Positions 32,795 through 41,615 of a stretch of DNA of 43,579 nt are shown in pieces. The stretch comes from Streptomyces cahuitamycinicus (lineage in GTDB: Bacteria; Actinomycetota; Actinomycetes; Streptomycetales; Streptomycetaceae), in NCBI RefSeq assembly GCF_002891435.1, contig NZ_POUC01000018.1, positions 1-43,579 on the forward strand. Direction: 5' to 3'. The translations under genes were made by a program, and so were the position numbers. The number at the start of each line of letters is the position of its first letter. The stretch's first letter is position 1. The notes under the pieces are model-generated. The model did no database searches. It was given only the letters and a program-made list of their open reading frames with translations, and was not told where the DNA came from.

Positions 32795-34221
32795 CGGGCG
32801 GAAACCTCACCCTCGGCACCGGTCTCCATGAGCGCCTGCGCCACGCTCTCGAGACCGACCGAACGGGACGCCTTCACGAGCACGACGTCCCCCGGGCGCA
32901 GCTCGCTGCGCAACAGGTCGACCGCCGCCTGTGCGTCGGACACGTGCACCGACTCCTCACCCCACGAACCCTCGTTATATGCGCCCAGTTGCAGCCAGGC
33001 GGCTTCCCTGCCACCGACCGCGACGAGCTTGCTGACGTTGAGCCGGACGGCGAGCCGCCCGACCGCGTCGTGCTCGGCGAGAGCCTCGTCCCCGAGCTCG
33101 GCCATCTTGCCGAGCACCGCCCACGTACGGCCCCCCTTTGCCTGTGAGGCTTTGCCCATCGCCGCGAGCGCGCGCAGAGCGGCTCGCATGGACTCGGGGT
33201 TCGCGTTGTAGGCGTCGTTGACGACCGTCACGCCGTCCGGGCGCTCGGTGACCTCCATCCGCCAGCGGGAGAGGGAGCCCGCCTCGGAGAGCGCCACGGC
33301 GATCTCGTCAGCGGACATGCCCAACTCGTGGGCGACGGCGGCCGCGGCGAGCGCGTTCGACACGTGGTGCTCACCGTACAGGCGCATGGTCACATCACTT
33401 GCACCGGAGGGTGTGTGAAGCCTGAACGAGGGCTGTCCGGTGTCCGTGAGTCGCACGTTCTCGGCGGAGACGTCCGCTTCGCCGGACTCTCCGAAAAGGA
33501 GCACCTTCGCCTTCGTACGGGTGGCCATGGCCCGTACGTAAGGGTCGTCCGCATTGAGGATCGCGGTACCGCCCTCGGCCTCGGACGGCAGGGCCTCGAC
33601 GAGCTCGCCCTTGGCCTGCGCGATCTGCTCGCGGCCGCCGAACTCGCCGATGTGGGCACTGCCGACGTTGAGGACGAGACCGACCTTCGGGGGTGTCAGG
33701 CCGGCGAGGTAACGGATGTGCCCGATGCCGCGGGCGCCCATCTCCAGGACCAGGAACCTGGTCTCCTCGGTGGCGCTCAGCGCGGTCAGCGGCAGCCCGA
33801 TCTCGTTGTTGAGCGAGCCGGGCGTGAAGACCGTCGGGGCCTTGCGCCCGAGCACCTGCGCGATGAGGTCCTTGGTGCTGGTCTTGCCGGCCGAACCGGT
33901 GAGGGCGACGAGGGTGGCGCCGAGGCGGCGTACGACGTGCCGGGCGAGGGCGCCGAGGGCGGTCTGGACGTCGTCCACGACGATCGCGGGCACGCCGACG
34001 GGCCGGGTGCCGAGCACGGCCACCGCTCCCGCCTCGACGACCGCCGCCGCGAAGTCGTGGCCGTCCACGCGCTCCCCGGCGAAGGCCACGAACAGGCTGC
34101 CCGGCCCCGCCTCGCGGGAGTCCCGGACGACCGGGCCGGTGACCTGGACGGACGGATCCGGTATGTCGTGCGTCTGCCCGCCGACGACTTCTGCGATCTC
34201 GGCGAGGGAGAGGGCGATCAC
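32791..34221 (-). CDS. murF: UDP-MurNAc-tripeptide--D-Ala-D-Ala ligase MurF
   Basis: 476-aa Mur ligase that adds D-Ala-D-Ala to UDP-MurNAc-tripeptide. The start region is [15 protein letters not shown]; the P-loop LTGSAGKTS is at 108-116; the Mur ligase central motif LVLEMGARG follows, and AYNANPESM lies near 340. The frame runs open to 34503, but GTG 34221 has AGGGG about 9 nt upstream and the correct family start. That ribosome binding site lies in the second copy of a short tandem duplication of the murE end. It is 28 nt after the murE stop. Confidence 0.94.
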   Translation of the reverse strand: MIALSLAEIAEVVGGQTHDIPDPSVQVTGPVVRDSREAGPGSLFVAFAGERVDGHDFAAAVVEAGAVAVLGTRPVGVPAIVVDDVQTALGALARHVVRRLGATLVALTGSAGKTSTKDLIAQVLGRKAPTVFTPGSLNNEIGLPLTALSATEETRFLVLEMGARGIGHIRYLAGLTPPKVGLVLNVGSAHIGEFGGREQIAQAKGELVEALPSEAEGGTAILNADDPYVRAMATRTKAKVLLFGESGEADVSAENVRLTDTGQPSFRLHTPSGASDVTMRLYGEHHVSNALAAAAVAHELGMSADEIAVALSEAGSLSRWRMEVTERPDGVTVVNDAYNANPESMRAALRALAAMGKASQAKGGRTWAVLGKMAELGDEALAEHDAVGRLAVRLNVSKLVAVGGREAAWLQLGAYNEGSWGEESVHVSDAQAAVDLLRSELRPGDVVLVKASRSVGLESVAQALMETGAEGEVSAR

Positions 34222-34224
34222 AAG

Positions 34225-34270
34225 TTCATCCCCTGGGTCTTCTGGATTTTCATCCCTGGGTCTTCTGGAT
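34225..34270. repeat. Tandem duplication at the murE-murF junction
   Basis: Two adjacent copies, 34225-34247 and 34249-34270, differ by one C. The second covers the last murE codons (IQKTQ), and the first contains the same sequence in the intergenic gap and supplies the murF ribosome binding site. Read on the minus strand, both include ATCCAGAAGACCCAGGG. Confidence 0.8.
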
Positions 34271-35905
34271 GGCTTCGCGGAGCACCTGGCGGTCGTCGAA
34301 GGGACGGACCACCCCGGCGATGTCCTGGCCCTGCTCGTGGCCCTTGCCCGCCACCAGCACGGTGTCGCCTGGTTCGGCGCGGGCGACGGCGGCGGCGATC
34401 GCGGCGGCCCGGTCCTCGAAGACCTGCACCTCGCCGCGCTCGTGCGCGGGCACGGACGCCGCGCCCTGGAGCATCGTGGCGAGGATCGCGAGAGGGTCCT
34501 CACCGCGAGGGTTGTCGGAGGTCAGTGTGGCGGTGTCGGCCAGCCGCGCCGCGGCGGCGCCCATGGGCTCGCGCTTGGTCTTGTCCCGGTCGCCGCCGCA
34601 GCCGAGGACGATGTGCACCTTGCCCTCGGTGACCTTGCGCAGGGCGCGCAGCACGGACTCGACGGCGTCGGTCTTGTGGGCGTAGTCGACAACCGCGAGG
34701 TAGGGCTGCCCCGCGTCCACGCGCTCCAGACGGCCCGGGACGCCGGGCACGGCGGCGACGCCGTCGGCGGCGGCCTGCGGGTCGAGGCCTGCGACGGCGA
34801 GGGCGACGATCGCGGCGAGGGTGTTGGCCACGTTGAACGGGCCCGGCAGCGGCGACTTGGCGGTGATCCGCTCGCCCTTGGGGCCGATGACGGTGAACGT
34901 CGAGTCGAGTCGGCCGACCTCGACGTCCTCGGCGCGCCAGTCGGCGTCGGGGTGGCCCTCGGCGGAGTAGGTGACGACCGGGACGGTGGCTTCCTTCGCC
35001 AGCCTGCGGCCGTACTCGTCGTCGACGTTGACCACGCCGAGCTTGCCCCGTTTCGGGGTGAACAGCTGCGCCTTCGCCTGGAAGTAGTCCTCCATGCCCG
35101 AGTGGAACTCCATGTGCTCCGGGCTGAGGTTGGTGAAGACGCCGATGTCGAAGACGCAGCCGTCGACCCGGCCGAGGACCAGGGCGTGGCTGGAGACCTC
35201 CATGGCCACCGCGTCGACACCGCGTTCGCGCATGACCGCGAACAGGGCCTGCAGATCGGTGGCTTCGGGGGTGGTGCGCTCGGACTTGATGCGCTCGTCG
35301 CCGATGCGCATCTCGACCGTGCCGATCAATCCGGTGGACCGGATCGTCTTCAGGCCGCCCTCGACGAGGTAGGCGGTGGTGGTCTTGCCGGAGGTGCCGG
35401 TGATGCCGATCTGGAGCAGGTCCCGGCCGGGGTGGCCGTAGATCGTGGCGGCCAGCTCGCCCATCCGCCCGCGCGGGTCGTCGACGACCAGCACCGGCAG
35501 TCCGGACGCGGCGGCGCGCTCGGCGCCGGTCGGGTCGGTCAGCACGGCGGCGGCGCCGAGGCTCGCGGCCTGCTCGACGAAGTCGGCACCGTGCAGCCGG
35601 GCCCCCGGGAGGGCGGCGTACAGGTCGCCGGGGCGCACGGCGCGTGAGTCATGGGTGATGCCCGTGACCTCGGCGGCGTTCTGCGGCGTGGAAGCACCCA
35701 GCTGATCGGCGAGTTCCGCGAGGGGTGTGGCGGAGACCTGCACCGGCCTGGGCGGCCCGGGGTATGTCACGGGATGGCCCTTCTGGGTGGTTTGGGACTG
35801 ATCAGCGTGTGGCACGGCGGTGAGCGTACCGGGCGTACCCGCCTCCGGGCGAAGTGAGGGGCTGGGGCTGCTCTCGTTGCCGGGGTCGGGGGTGATCGTT
35901 GTCAC
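34250..35905 (-). CDS. murE: UDP-MurNAc-L-Ala-D-Glu--diaminopimelate ligase MurE
   Basis: Mur ligase adding diaminopimelate to UDP-MurNAc-L-Ala-D-Glu; Streptomyces uses LL-DAP. The P-loop GITGTSGKTTT is at 167-177 and the DAP-recognition motif DNPRGEDP is near 464, counted from GTG 35905 (551 aa). The first 45 residues are Pro/Ser/Thr-rich and not conserved in the fold; GTG 35770 (VTYPGPPRPVQVS, 506 aa) has AAGGG 8 nt upstream and may be the true start. The stop lies at a small tandem duplication. A hairpin overlaps the upstream ftsI stop. Confidence 0.93.
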   Translation of the reverse strand: MTTITPDPGNESSPSPSLRPEAGTPGTLTAVPHADQSQTTQKGHPVTYPGPPRPVQVSATPLAELADQLGASTPQNAAEVTGITHDSRAVRPGDLYAALPGARLHGADFVEQAASLGAAAVLTDPTGAERAAASGLPVLVVDDPRGRMGELAATIYGHPGRDLLQIGITGTSGKTTTAYLVEGGLKTIRSTGLIGTVEMRIGDERIKSERTTPEATDLQALFAVMRERGVDAVAMEVSSHALVLGRVDGCVFDIGVFTNLSPEHMEFHSGMEDYFQAKAQLFTPKRGKLGVVNVDDEYGRRLAKEATVPVVTYSAEGHPDADWRAEDVEVGRLDSTFTVIGPKGERITAKSPLPGPFNVANTLAAIVALAVAGLDPQAAADGVAAVPGVPGRLERVDAGQPYLAVVDYAHKTDAVESVLRALRKVTEGKVHIVLGCGGDRDKTKREPMGAAAARLADTATLTSDNPRGEDPLAILATMLQGAASVPAHERGEVQVFEDRAAAIAAAVARAEPGDTVLVAGKGHEQGQDIAGVVRPFDDRQVLREAIQKTQG

Positions 35906-35940
35906 GGAGGCGGTCCTGGTGGCTCGGTGGGGCTGAGTAC

Positions 35941-35966
35941 TGATCAGGGCGTGTCCGCCCTGATCA
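35941..35966 (-). terminator. Hairpin overlapping the ftsI stop
   Basis: Perfect 11-bp stem TGATCAGGGCG (35941-35951) with its complement (35956-35966), loop TGTC. It includes the ftsI stop codon (35964-35966) and lies 36 bases upstream of the murE GTG. There is no U-tract, so partial termination or RNA processing is possible. Confidence 0.5.
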
Positions 35967-38171
35967 CGGCTTGAAGGAGACGGGCATCCTCGCGGGCTGG
36001 GCGCCGGTCGGCGGGACCTGGAGGGACTTCAGTGCGAACTCCATGACCTTCTTGTAGACGGGTCCGCAGATCTGACCGCCGAAGTAGCTGCCCTGGGTGG
36101 CGTTCTGGATGGCGCAGTAGACGGTGACGCGGGGCTTGTCGGCGGGCGCGAACCCGGCGAACGACGAGGTGTAGCCCTTGTACTTGCCGGTGGCCGGATC
36201 CACGCGGTTCGCGGTGCCCGTCTTGCCCGCGACGCGGTAGCCGGGGATGCGCGCCTTGGTGCCGGTGCCCTCCTCGTCGTCCACGACGGACTCCAGCATC
36301 CGGGCGAGGGTCTTCGCCGTCTTGGCGTCGACGACCCGGTGTTTCGCGGGCTTGGGGGCCGGCGTGAAGCGCCCGTCGGGTCCCTTGGTGCCGCGCACGA
36401 GGGTGGGTTCGACGCGGACTCCGCCGTTGGCGATGGTCGAGTACACGGAGGCGGCCTGCATGGCGTTGATGGAGACGCCCTGGCCGAAAGGGATCGTGTA
36501 CTGCTGCGAGGTCGACCACTTGTCGGGCGGGGCGAGGATGCCCTTGGTCTCGCCGGGGAAGCCGAGTCCGGTGTAGCTGCCGAGGCCGAACTTGCGCAGG
36601 TAGTCGTAGAGGACCTTGTTGGCTTGGGCCTGCGTCTTGCCGAGCTGCCCGGTGGCGAGGATGGTGCCGATGTTGCTGGACTTGGCGAGGACGCCGTTGA
36701 GCGTCAGGTACCAGGTCGGGTGGTCGATGTCGTCCTTGAAGAGCCGGTCGCCGCGGTGCAGCCGGTTGGGCACGACCACATGCGTCCCCGGTGTGGCGGC
36801 GTTCTGCTGGAGGACGGCCGCCATCGACATGACCTTGGCGGTGGAACCGGGCTCGAAGGCGTCCTGGAGGGCGGCGTTGCCGAGGGCGGCCGGGTCCGCG
36901 TCCGACAGGTCGTTCGGGTCGAAGCCGGGCGAGTTGGCCATGGCCAGGATCTGCCCGGTGCGGGTGTCCTGGACGATGACGTAGCCGCGGTCGGCCGCGG
37001 ACTCCTTCACCTGGTCGCTGATGGCTTTCTGGGCGGCCCACTGGATGTCGCGGTCGATGGTGAGCTCGACGTCGCTGCCGGGGACGGCGGGTGTCTCGGT
37101 GGAGCCCGCGGTGGGCACGAGACGGCCGCCGGACTGGGCGTAGCGGATCTTGCCGTCCTTGCCGGCGAGCTGCTTGTTCAGCTGCAGTTCGATGCCGCCG
37201 CCGGGCTTGCCCTCGCCGTTGACCCAGCCCAGTATCCCGGCGGCGAGGTCGCCGGCGGGGTACACGCGCTTGCTGGTGGCGACGGAGAACACACCCGAGA
37301 GGACGTTGGGCGTGGACTTGTCCGTCTCCGCCTTCTTGGCGAGCGCCGACTTGAGGTCCTTGATCTGCTTCCAGACCTGCGGAGTCTGACGGGAGGCCAG
37401 TTTGACGTAGCGCAGGGCCTTGTTCTTCGGGCGCAGCTTCTCGACCAGGTCTTCCTGCTCCTGACCGAGGATCGGCGCTAGGAGGGCCGCCGCCCGTTCG
37501 GGCCCGTCCCCGATCTTCAGCATCTTCGGGGCGAACATCGTGGGGTCGGCGGTGATGTCGTAGGCGTCCTCGCTGGTCGCGAGGGCCACGCCGGACCGGT
37601 CGGTGATCTCGCCCCGGTCCGCGGCCAGCACCTGCCCGACGTAGCGGTTCTGCTCGGCCTTGGCGGCGTACGTGCTCGCGTCGACGGCCTGCACCTGGAA
37701 GAGCCGCACGACGAAGGCGGCCAGGACCAGGGTCAGGGCGAGTCCGACCAGGCGCAGGCGGGGGCGGGGGCTGCCGAGCCGCAGCGGCCCGGGTGCCGCC
37801 GGACGGGCCTGCCCCGGCCTCCGTGCCGGACGGGCGCCGGGGCCGAGCCTCGCCATGGCCCACAGGATGTGTTTGGGTGGGAGTTGCCACCGCACACGTG
37901 CGGGAACGCGGCGCAGCAGGAGGCCCGCGAGGCGCAGTTGACGGGTGACGGTGGCTGGTGCGGGGGCCGGTCTGCCGTACGACTTGTGGGCGTACGGCAG
38001 CAGGGAGGCGTACGCCAGATGTGCCACGCGCCGCCACAGCACCTCGCGCGCCGGTACGAGGAGGGGCTGCGTCGGTGGGCGCAGCAGGAAGTCGTCCACC
38101 TCGCGTGCCTCGGGTACGGCGGCCAGGAAGCCGTAACGCTCGCCCGTGTCCGGATCGGTCGCGGTCAGCAT
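35964..38171 (-). CDS. ftsI: FtsI (PBP3-like septal transpeptidase) with foreign N-terminal extension
   Basis: Class B penicillin-binding protein crosslinking septal peptidoglycan with FtsW. The FtsI part has a transmembrane helix (RLVGLALTLVLAAFVVRLF), a dimerisation domain and the transpeptidase with SxxK (S443-TAK), SSN and K650-TG in 735-aa numbering. ATG 37856 would give 630 aa, near the normal size, but has no ribosome binding site. The same frame stays open through 105 more codons to ATG 38171, and to a stop near 38265. That extra part resembles a DUF2236 C-terminus, not FtsI. Normally ftsL and rsmH lie upstream. The true start is undecided; the transpeptidase is intact. Confidence 0.85.
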   Translation of the reverse strand: MLTATDPDTGERYGFLAAVPEAREVDDFLLRPPTQPLLVPAREVLWRRVAHLAYASLLPYAHKSYGRPAPAPATVTRQLRLAGLLLRRVPARVRWQLPPKHILWAMARLGPGARPARRPGQARPAAPGPLRLGSPRPRLRLVGLALTLVLAAFVVRLFQVQAVDASTYAAKAEQNRYVGQVLAADRGEITDRSGVALATSEDAYDITADPTMFAPKMLKIGDGPERAAALLAPILGQEQEDLVEKLRPKNKALRYVKLASRQTPQVWKQIKDLKSALAKKAETDKSTPNVLSGVFSVATSKRVYPAGDLAAGILGWVNGEGKPGGGIELQLNKQLAGKDGKIRYAQSGGRLVPTAGSTETPAVPGSDVELTIDRDIQWAAQKAISDQVKESAADRGYVIVQDTRTGQILAMANSPGFDPNDLSDADPAALGNAALQDAFEPGSTAKVMSMAAVLQQNAATPGTHVVVPNRLHRGDRLFKDDIDHPTWYLTLNGVLAKSSNIGTILATGQLGKTQAQANKVLYDYLRKFGLGSYTGLGFPGETKGILAPPDKWSTSQQYTIPFGQGVSINAMQAASVYSTIANGGVRVEPTLVRGTKGPDGRFTPAPKPAKHRVVDAKTAKTLARMLESVVDDEEGTGTKARIPGYRVAGKTGTANRVDPATGKYKGYTSSFAGFAPADKPRVTVYCAIQNATQGSYFGGQICGPVYKKVMEFALKSLQVPPTGAQPARMPVSFKP
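37857..38171 (-). pseudogene. DUF2236/MpaB-like C-terminal fragment in frame with ftsI
   Basis: About 105 codons with the pattern EAREVDDFLLRPP, LWRRVAHLAYASLLPYA, SYG, then TRQLRLAGLLLRRVPARV and RWQLPPKHIL. This matches my recollection of the C-terminal helices of DUF2236 (MpaB-like oxygenase) proteins. The catalytic N-terminal part of such a protein (about 200 residues) is absent: only 168 bases separate this stretch from the divergent lipoprotein gene, and the frame closes near 38265. It is therefore a gene remnant that now forms, or appears to form, the N-terminus of FtsI. The family call rests on pattern memory and is moderate. Confidence 0.45.
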
Positions 38172-38238
38172 GCGGTACGGGTCGAGAGGCCGTCGTTCGC
38201 ACCGCGACCGTCCAGTCGTTGAGATTTCACCTACCCGG

Positions 38239-38268
38239 TTGAGGGTTCGGTAAGGCTCCCCTTATATG
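38239..38268 (+). promoter_or_regulatory. Candidate promoter of the ABC binding-protein operon
   Basis: TTGAGG (38239-38244) and TATATG (38263-38268) are 18 bp apart. The start would be near 38275, with a leader of about 65 nt and AGGA 6 nt before the ATG. The AT-rich CTTATATG stands out. No Nur- or Zur-like operator is seen. Confidence 0.4.
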
Positions 38269-38339
38269 CTGGCGACGCCGATCAAGCCCCGGACCGGGCC
38301 GCAGTTGCCTGCCCGCCCTCCCGCACGACAGGATCCGAC

Positions 38340-39851
38340 ATGCGCACCACCTCCCGCGGCCTCATAGCGGCGCTCGCTCTCACCCCCGTGCTGACCGGCT
38401 GCTTCGCGCCCGGCGACAGCGACACCGGGGCGGGGTCGGGCGGGCGGCTCCGGGTCGCGCTGGCCGTACCGCCGGTGCAGGCGCTGTCCCCGTACAGCAA
38501 CGACGCCACCGTGCTGAGCAAGCTGTCCGTTGCCGAGGGCCTCACCGCGCTCGACGAGAACGGCACGGCCAAGCCCGCTCTGGCGAAGTCCTGGAAGCAG
38601 GACGGCGACACCACCTGGACCTTCGAGCTGCGCAAGGCCGAGTTCCAGGACGGCACCGAGCTCACCGCCCGGGCCGTCGTCGACGCACTCGATCACGCGA
38701 GCGCGGCCAAGCCCAAGCCCCGCGTGCTGAGCGACGTGTCACTGACCGCCAAGGCCGACGACGCCGACACCGTCACCCTCACCACCAAGTCGCCCGACCC
38801 GGTGCTGCCGCTGCGACTGGCCAGCCCCGCACTGGCGATCCTGTCGGCGAAGGCGTACGCGAAGGACGGCTCCGCCAGCCCTGTCGGCACCGGCACCGGT
38901 CCGTTCGAACTCACCCGGCTGAGCGGCAAGAGCAAGGCCACCCTCGACCGCTTCGACGGCTACTGGGGTGGCAAGGCGAAGGCGCCCGGCATCGACGTCA
39001 GCTGGATCGCGGACGGAACGGCCCGTGCCAACGCACTGCGCGGCGGCGAGACCGACGTCGCCGAGTGGATCCCGACCGCCCAGGCCAAGCTGCTCGACAA
39101 GAAGACCCGGCACGAGGTCCCCTCGGTGCGCACCGACAGCCTGATCCTCAACACCGGCAGCGGCCTGTTCACCGACGCCGGGCTGCGCGCCGCCGCCCGT
39201 CAGGCCGTCGACGGCTCCGCGCTGGTCGACTCCGTCTTCGGCGGTTACGCCGACCCCGCGCAGGGCCTGTTCGGGCCCGCCGTCCCCTGGGCGGCGGGCA
39301 AGCGCACCGAGGTGACGGGCCGTGCCGAGGCCGCGACCGCCGCCGAGGTCAAGACCGGGGCCAAGGGCAGGACGCTGCGGCTGGCCACCTACACCAACCG
39401 GGCCGAGCTGCCCGAGGCCGCGGCCGTGCTCCAACAGCAGCTGGAGAAGGCCGGATTCACCGTGAAGCAGGACGTGCGCGAGTACACGCAGATGGAGGGC
39501 GACCTCCTCGCCGGGAAGTACGACGCCCTCGTCTTCTCCCGGGTGACGCTCCTCGACACCGGCGACGCGGTCGACTACCTCGCCAGCGACTTCACCAGCG
39601 AGGGCGTCTACAACATCGCCGGGCTGAAGGACGCCGCGGTGGACAAGGCCATCCGGGCCGCCGCCGCCGAGCGGGACACCGCCGGGCGCCAGGAGAAGAT
39701 CATGCGGGCGGAGGCGGCGATCCTGCGCACCGACGCGGTGGTGCCGCTGGTGCACGAGCAGGCCGTTCAGGGCATCGCGGACGATGTCGAGGGCGTGATC
39801 CTCGACCCGCGCGAGCGGTCCCTGATCGACGTCGACACCCGCCTCAAGTAA
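38340..39851 (+). CDS. ABC transporter substrate-binding lipoprotein, family 5
   Basis: 503-aa extracellular solute-binding protein of the peptide/nickel (SBP_bac_5) family. A lipoprotein signal peptide ends with LTGC (Cys21 lipid-modified; LspA substrate). After a Gly/Asp-rich spacer the binding domain begins RLRVALAVPP; family features include AEGLTALDENGTAKPALAKSW near 65-85, WTFELRKAEFQDGTELTA near 93-110 and GTGPFELTRL near 182-192. Such proteins bind oligopeptides, nickel-chelates or similar; the ligand here is not readable. It is 6 nt upstream of the fused permease gene. Its start has AGGA 6 nt before the ATG. Confidence 0.92.
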   Translation: MRTTSRGLIAALALTPVLTGCFAPGDSDTGAGSGGRLRVALAVPPVQALSPYSNDATVLSKLSVAEGLTALDENGTAKPALAKSWKQDGDTTWTFELRKAEFQDGTELTARAVVDALDHASAAKPKPRVLSDVSLTAKADDADTVTLTTKSPDPVLPLRLASPALAILSAKAYAKDGSASPVGTGTGPFELTRLSGKSKATLDRFDGYWGGKAKAPGIDVSWIADGTARANALRGGETDVAEWIPTAQAKLLDKKTRHEVPSVRTDSLILNTGSGLFTDAGLRAAARQAVDGSALVDSVFGGYADPAQGLFGPAVPWAAGKRTEVTGRAEAATAAEVKTGAKGRTLRLATYTNRAELPEAAAVLQQQLEKAGFTVKQDVREYTQMEGDLLAGKYDALVFSRVTLLDTGDAVDYLASDFTSEGVYNIAGLKDAAVDKAIRAAAAERDTAGRQEKIMRAEAAILRTDAVVPLVHEQAVQGIADDVEGVILDPRERSLIDVDTRLK

Positions 39852-39857
39852 GCCCGT

Positions 39858-41615
39858 ATGAGTTTCGCGCGCACGTCCGTCGCCGCACGCCCGTCCCTCT
39901 GGCCGGCGGCGGCCGGCCGTGTGCTCGCCGGTTGTGCACTGCTCGGCGCCGTGGCGCTGCTCCCCTGGTTGTCCGGTGCCGACCCGGCCCGAACGGTGCT
40001 GCGGGCGCGCTCCGCCGACCAGAACCCCACACCTGCGGAACTCGCCGCCGTGCGCGACCAACTGGGCCTGGACCAGGGCCCGCTGGTCCACCTCGGCCAC
40101 TGGCTGGCCGGCCTGCCGCGCGGGGACGCGGGCGTCTCATGGGTCTCCGGCGCACCGGTCATGCCACAGGCGGGGACGGCCCTGTCGGTCTCCCTGACGC
40201 TGATGCTGGGCGCGTTCGCGGTGACCGTCCTGGTCGCCGCGCTGGTGTGCGCCCGCACCGTGTTCCTCGGCTCCCGGCGACGGTTGCGGCAGGACCGGGC
40301 GGGCACGACGGCCGCCGTGCTGGCCGCCCTGCCGAAGTTCCTGCTCGCCTCGGTGCTGGCGACCGTGTGCGGGGTCTGGTGGGGGTGGTTCCCGTCCAGC
40401 GGCTGGGAGGGGCCGCAGTCGATGGTGCTGCCCTCGCTCGCCCTCGGCATCCCGTCGGGCGCGATGCTCGGCGGCATGCTCGACCAGGCGCTGCCCGCCG
40501 CCTTCCACGAACCGTGGGCGCGCACGGCGTACGCCGTCGGGCTCCCGCCCGGCAACATCGCCCGCAACGCGCTGCGCCGCACCCTGCCCGGCATACTGCC
40601 GCAGCTGCTGCCGACCGTCGTGGCCCTCGTCGGCGGTGCGGTCGCGGTGGAGAAGATCTTCAACATCCCGGGGCTCGGCCGGCTCGCCCTGGAGGCCGCC
40701 GTGGCGCAGGACCTCCCGGTGCTCCAGACCGCGACCCTGGCGCTGGTCCTGCTCGGCGTGAGCGCCGGCATCCTGATCCGGGCCCTGCGCCACGCGCTCC
40801 TCGGCCGCCCCCTGCGCGACGGCGCCCTGCCGACCCTGCACCGGCCCCCGCTCGTCCCGCCGCGTTCCCTGCGCTGGATCACCGCGGCATGTTCGGTGGT
40901 CCTGATCGCCCTCGTCACGGCGGGCCTCCTGCGCGACCCCTTGCAGGTCGACACGGCGGCGCGGCTGGTGGCGCCGTCCCTCGAACACCCCCTGGGCACG
41001 GACGCGCTGGGCCGGGATCTGCTGGCCCGGCTGGGCCACGGGGCGCTGCGCACGGCCGGTGTCGCCCTCGCCGTGACGGTGGTCAGCGCGATCACCGGTC
41101 TCATGCTGGGTATGGCGCCGCGGGCGAGCGCCGGTCCGACCGAGGTCGTGTCGACCCTGCCCGCGGTCCTCTCCGGACTGCTCATCGCGGGCGTTACCGG
41201 GCCGTCGGTGTGGGGCGCGGCGTGCGCGGTCTGCGTGGTCGGCTGGAGCCCGTACGCCGCCCAGACGGCCGCGCTGCTCGAACAGGAACGCGCGAGCGGT
41301 CACATCGCCGCATCCGTCGCACTCGGCGCGGGACGGCCGCACCTGCTGCGACGTCACATGCTCCCCGCGGTGCTGCCGGCCCTTCTCCGCAATGCCCTGC
41401 TGCGGCTGCCGACCGCCGTCCTGGTACTGGCCTCGCTCGGCTTCCTCGGCCTGGGCGAACAGCCGCCCACCCCCGAGTGGGGCCGGCTCCTGTCGGAGAA
41501 CCAGCCGTACGCCGAACTCGCCCCCTGGACGGTGCTCGGCCCGGCCGCCGCCCTGGTGGTGCTCTCCGTGCTGGCGGTGACGGGCAGCGCGCTGGGACGC
41601 CCGAAAGGCGAGTAG
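39858..41615 (+). CDS. Fused two-domain ABC permease (DppB-DppC-like)
   Basis: 585-aa protein joining two membrane permease domains normally made as separate subunits (DppB/NikB-like then DppC/NikC-like). The first half has about six membrane segments and a coupling loop EPWARTAYAVGLPPGNIARNA near 216-236. The second half starts near 335, with LEHPLGTDALGRDLLARL near 375-392 (typical of the C-type subunit) and a second coupling loop RASGHIAASVALGAGRPHLL near 475-495. Both EAA-like loops are present, so the fusion looks functional. No ATPase gene follows; the partner must be elsewhere. The start lacks a ribosome binding site and is probably coupled to the binding-protein gene. Its last codons enter a 77-nt palindrome. 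Confidence 0.9.
   Translation: MSFARTSVAARPSLWPAAAGRVLAGCALLGAVALLPWLSGADPARTVLRARSADQNPTPAELAAVRDQLGLDQGPLVHLGHWLAGLPRGDAGVSWVSGAPVMPQAGTALSVSLTLMLGAFAVTVLVAALVCARTVFLGSRRRLRQDRAGTTAAVLAALPKFLLASVLATVCGVWWGWFPSSGWEGPQSMVLPSLALGIPSGAMLGGMLDQALPAAFHEPWARTAYAVGLPPGNIARNALRRTLPGILPQLLPTVVALVGGAVAVEKIFNIPGLGRLALEAAVAQDLPVLQTATLALVLLGVSAGILIRALRHALLGRPLRDGALPTLHRPPLVPPRSLRWITAACSVVLIALVTAGLLRDPLQVDTAARLVAPSLEHPLGTDALGRDLLARLGHGALRTAGVALAVTVVSAITGLMLGMAPRASAGPTEVVSTLPAVLSGLLIAGVTGPSVWGAACAVCVVGWSPYAAQTAALLEQERASGHIAASVALGAGRPHLLRRHMLPAVLPALLRNALLRLPTAVLVLASLGFLGLGEQPPTPEWGRLLSENQPYAELAPWTVLGPAAALVVLSVLAVTGSALGRPKGE

Noticed and set aside
35944..38202. 752-codon minus-strand frame parallel to ftsI
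   Set aside because: It is the +1 shadow of ftsI; the Arg/Pro/His-rich product has no penicillin-binding motifs.
38172..38339. Nickel-uptake regulator (Nur) box for the ABC operon
   Set aside because: Searched by eye for a TTGCAA- or TGACA-type inverted repeat upstream of the binding-protein gene; none was found, so nickel specificity is not supported.
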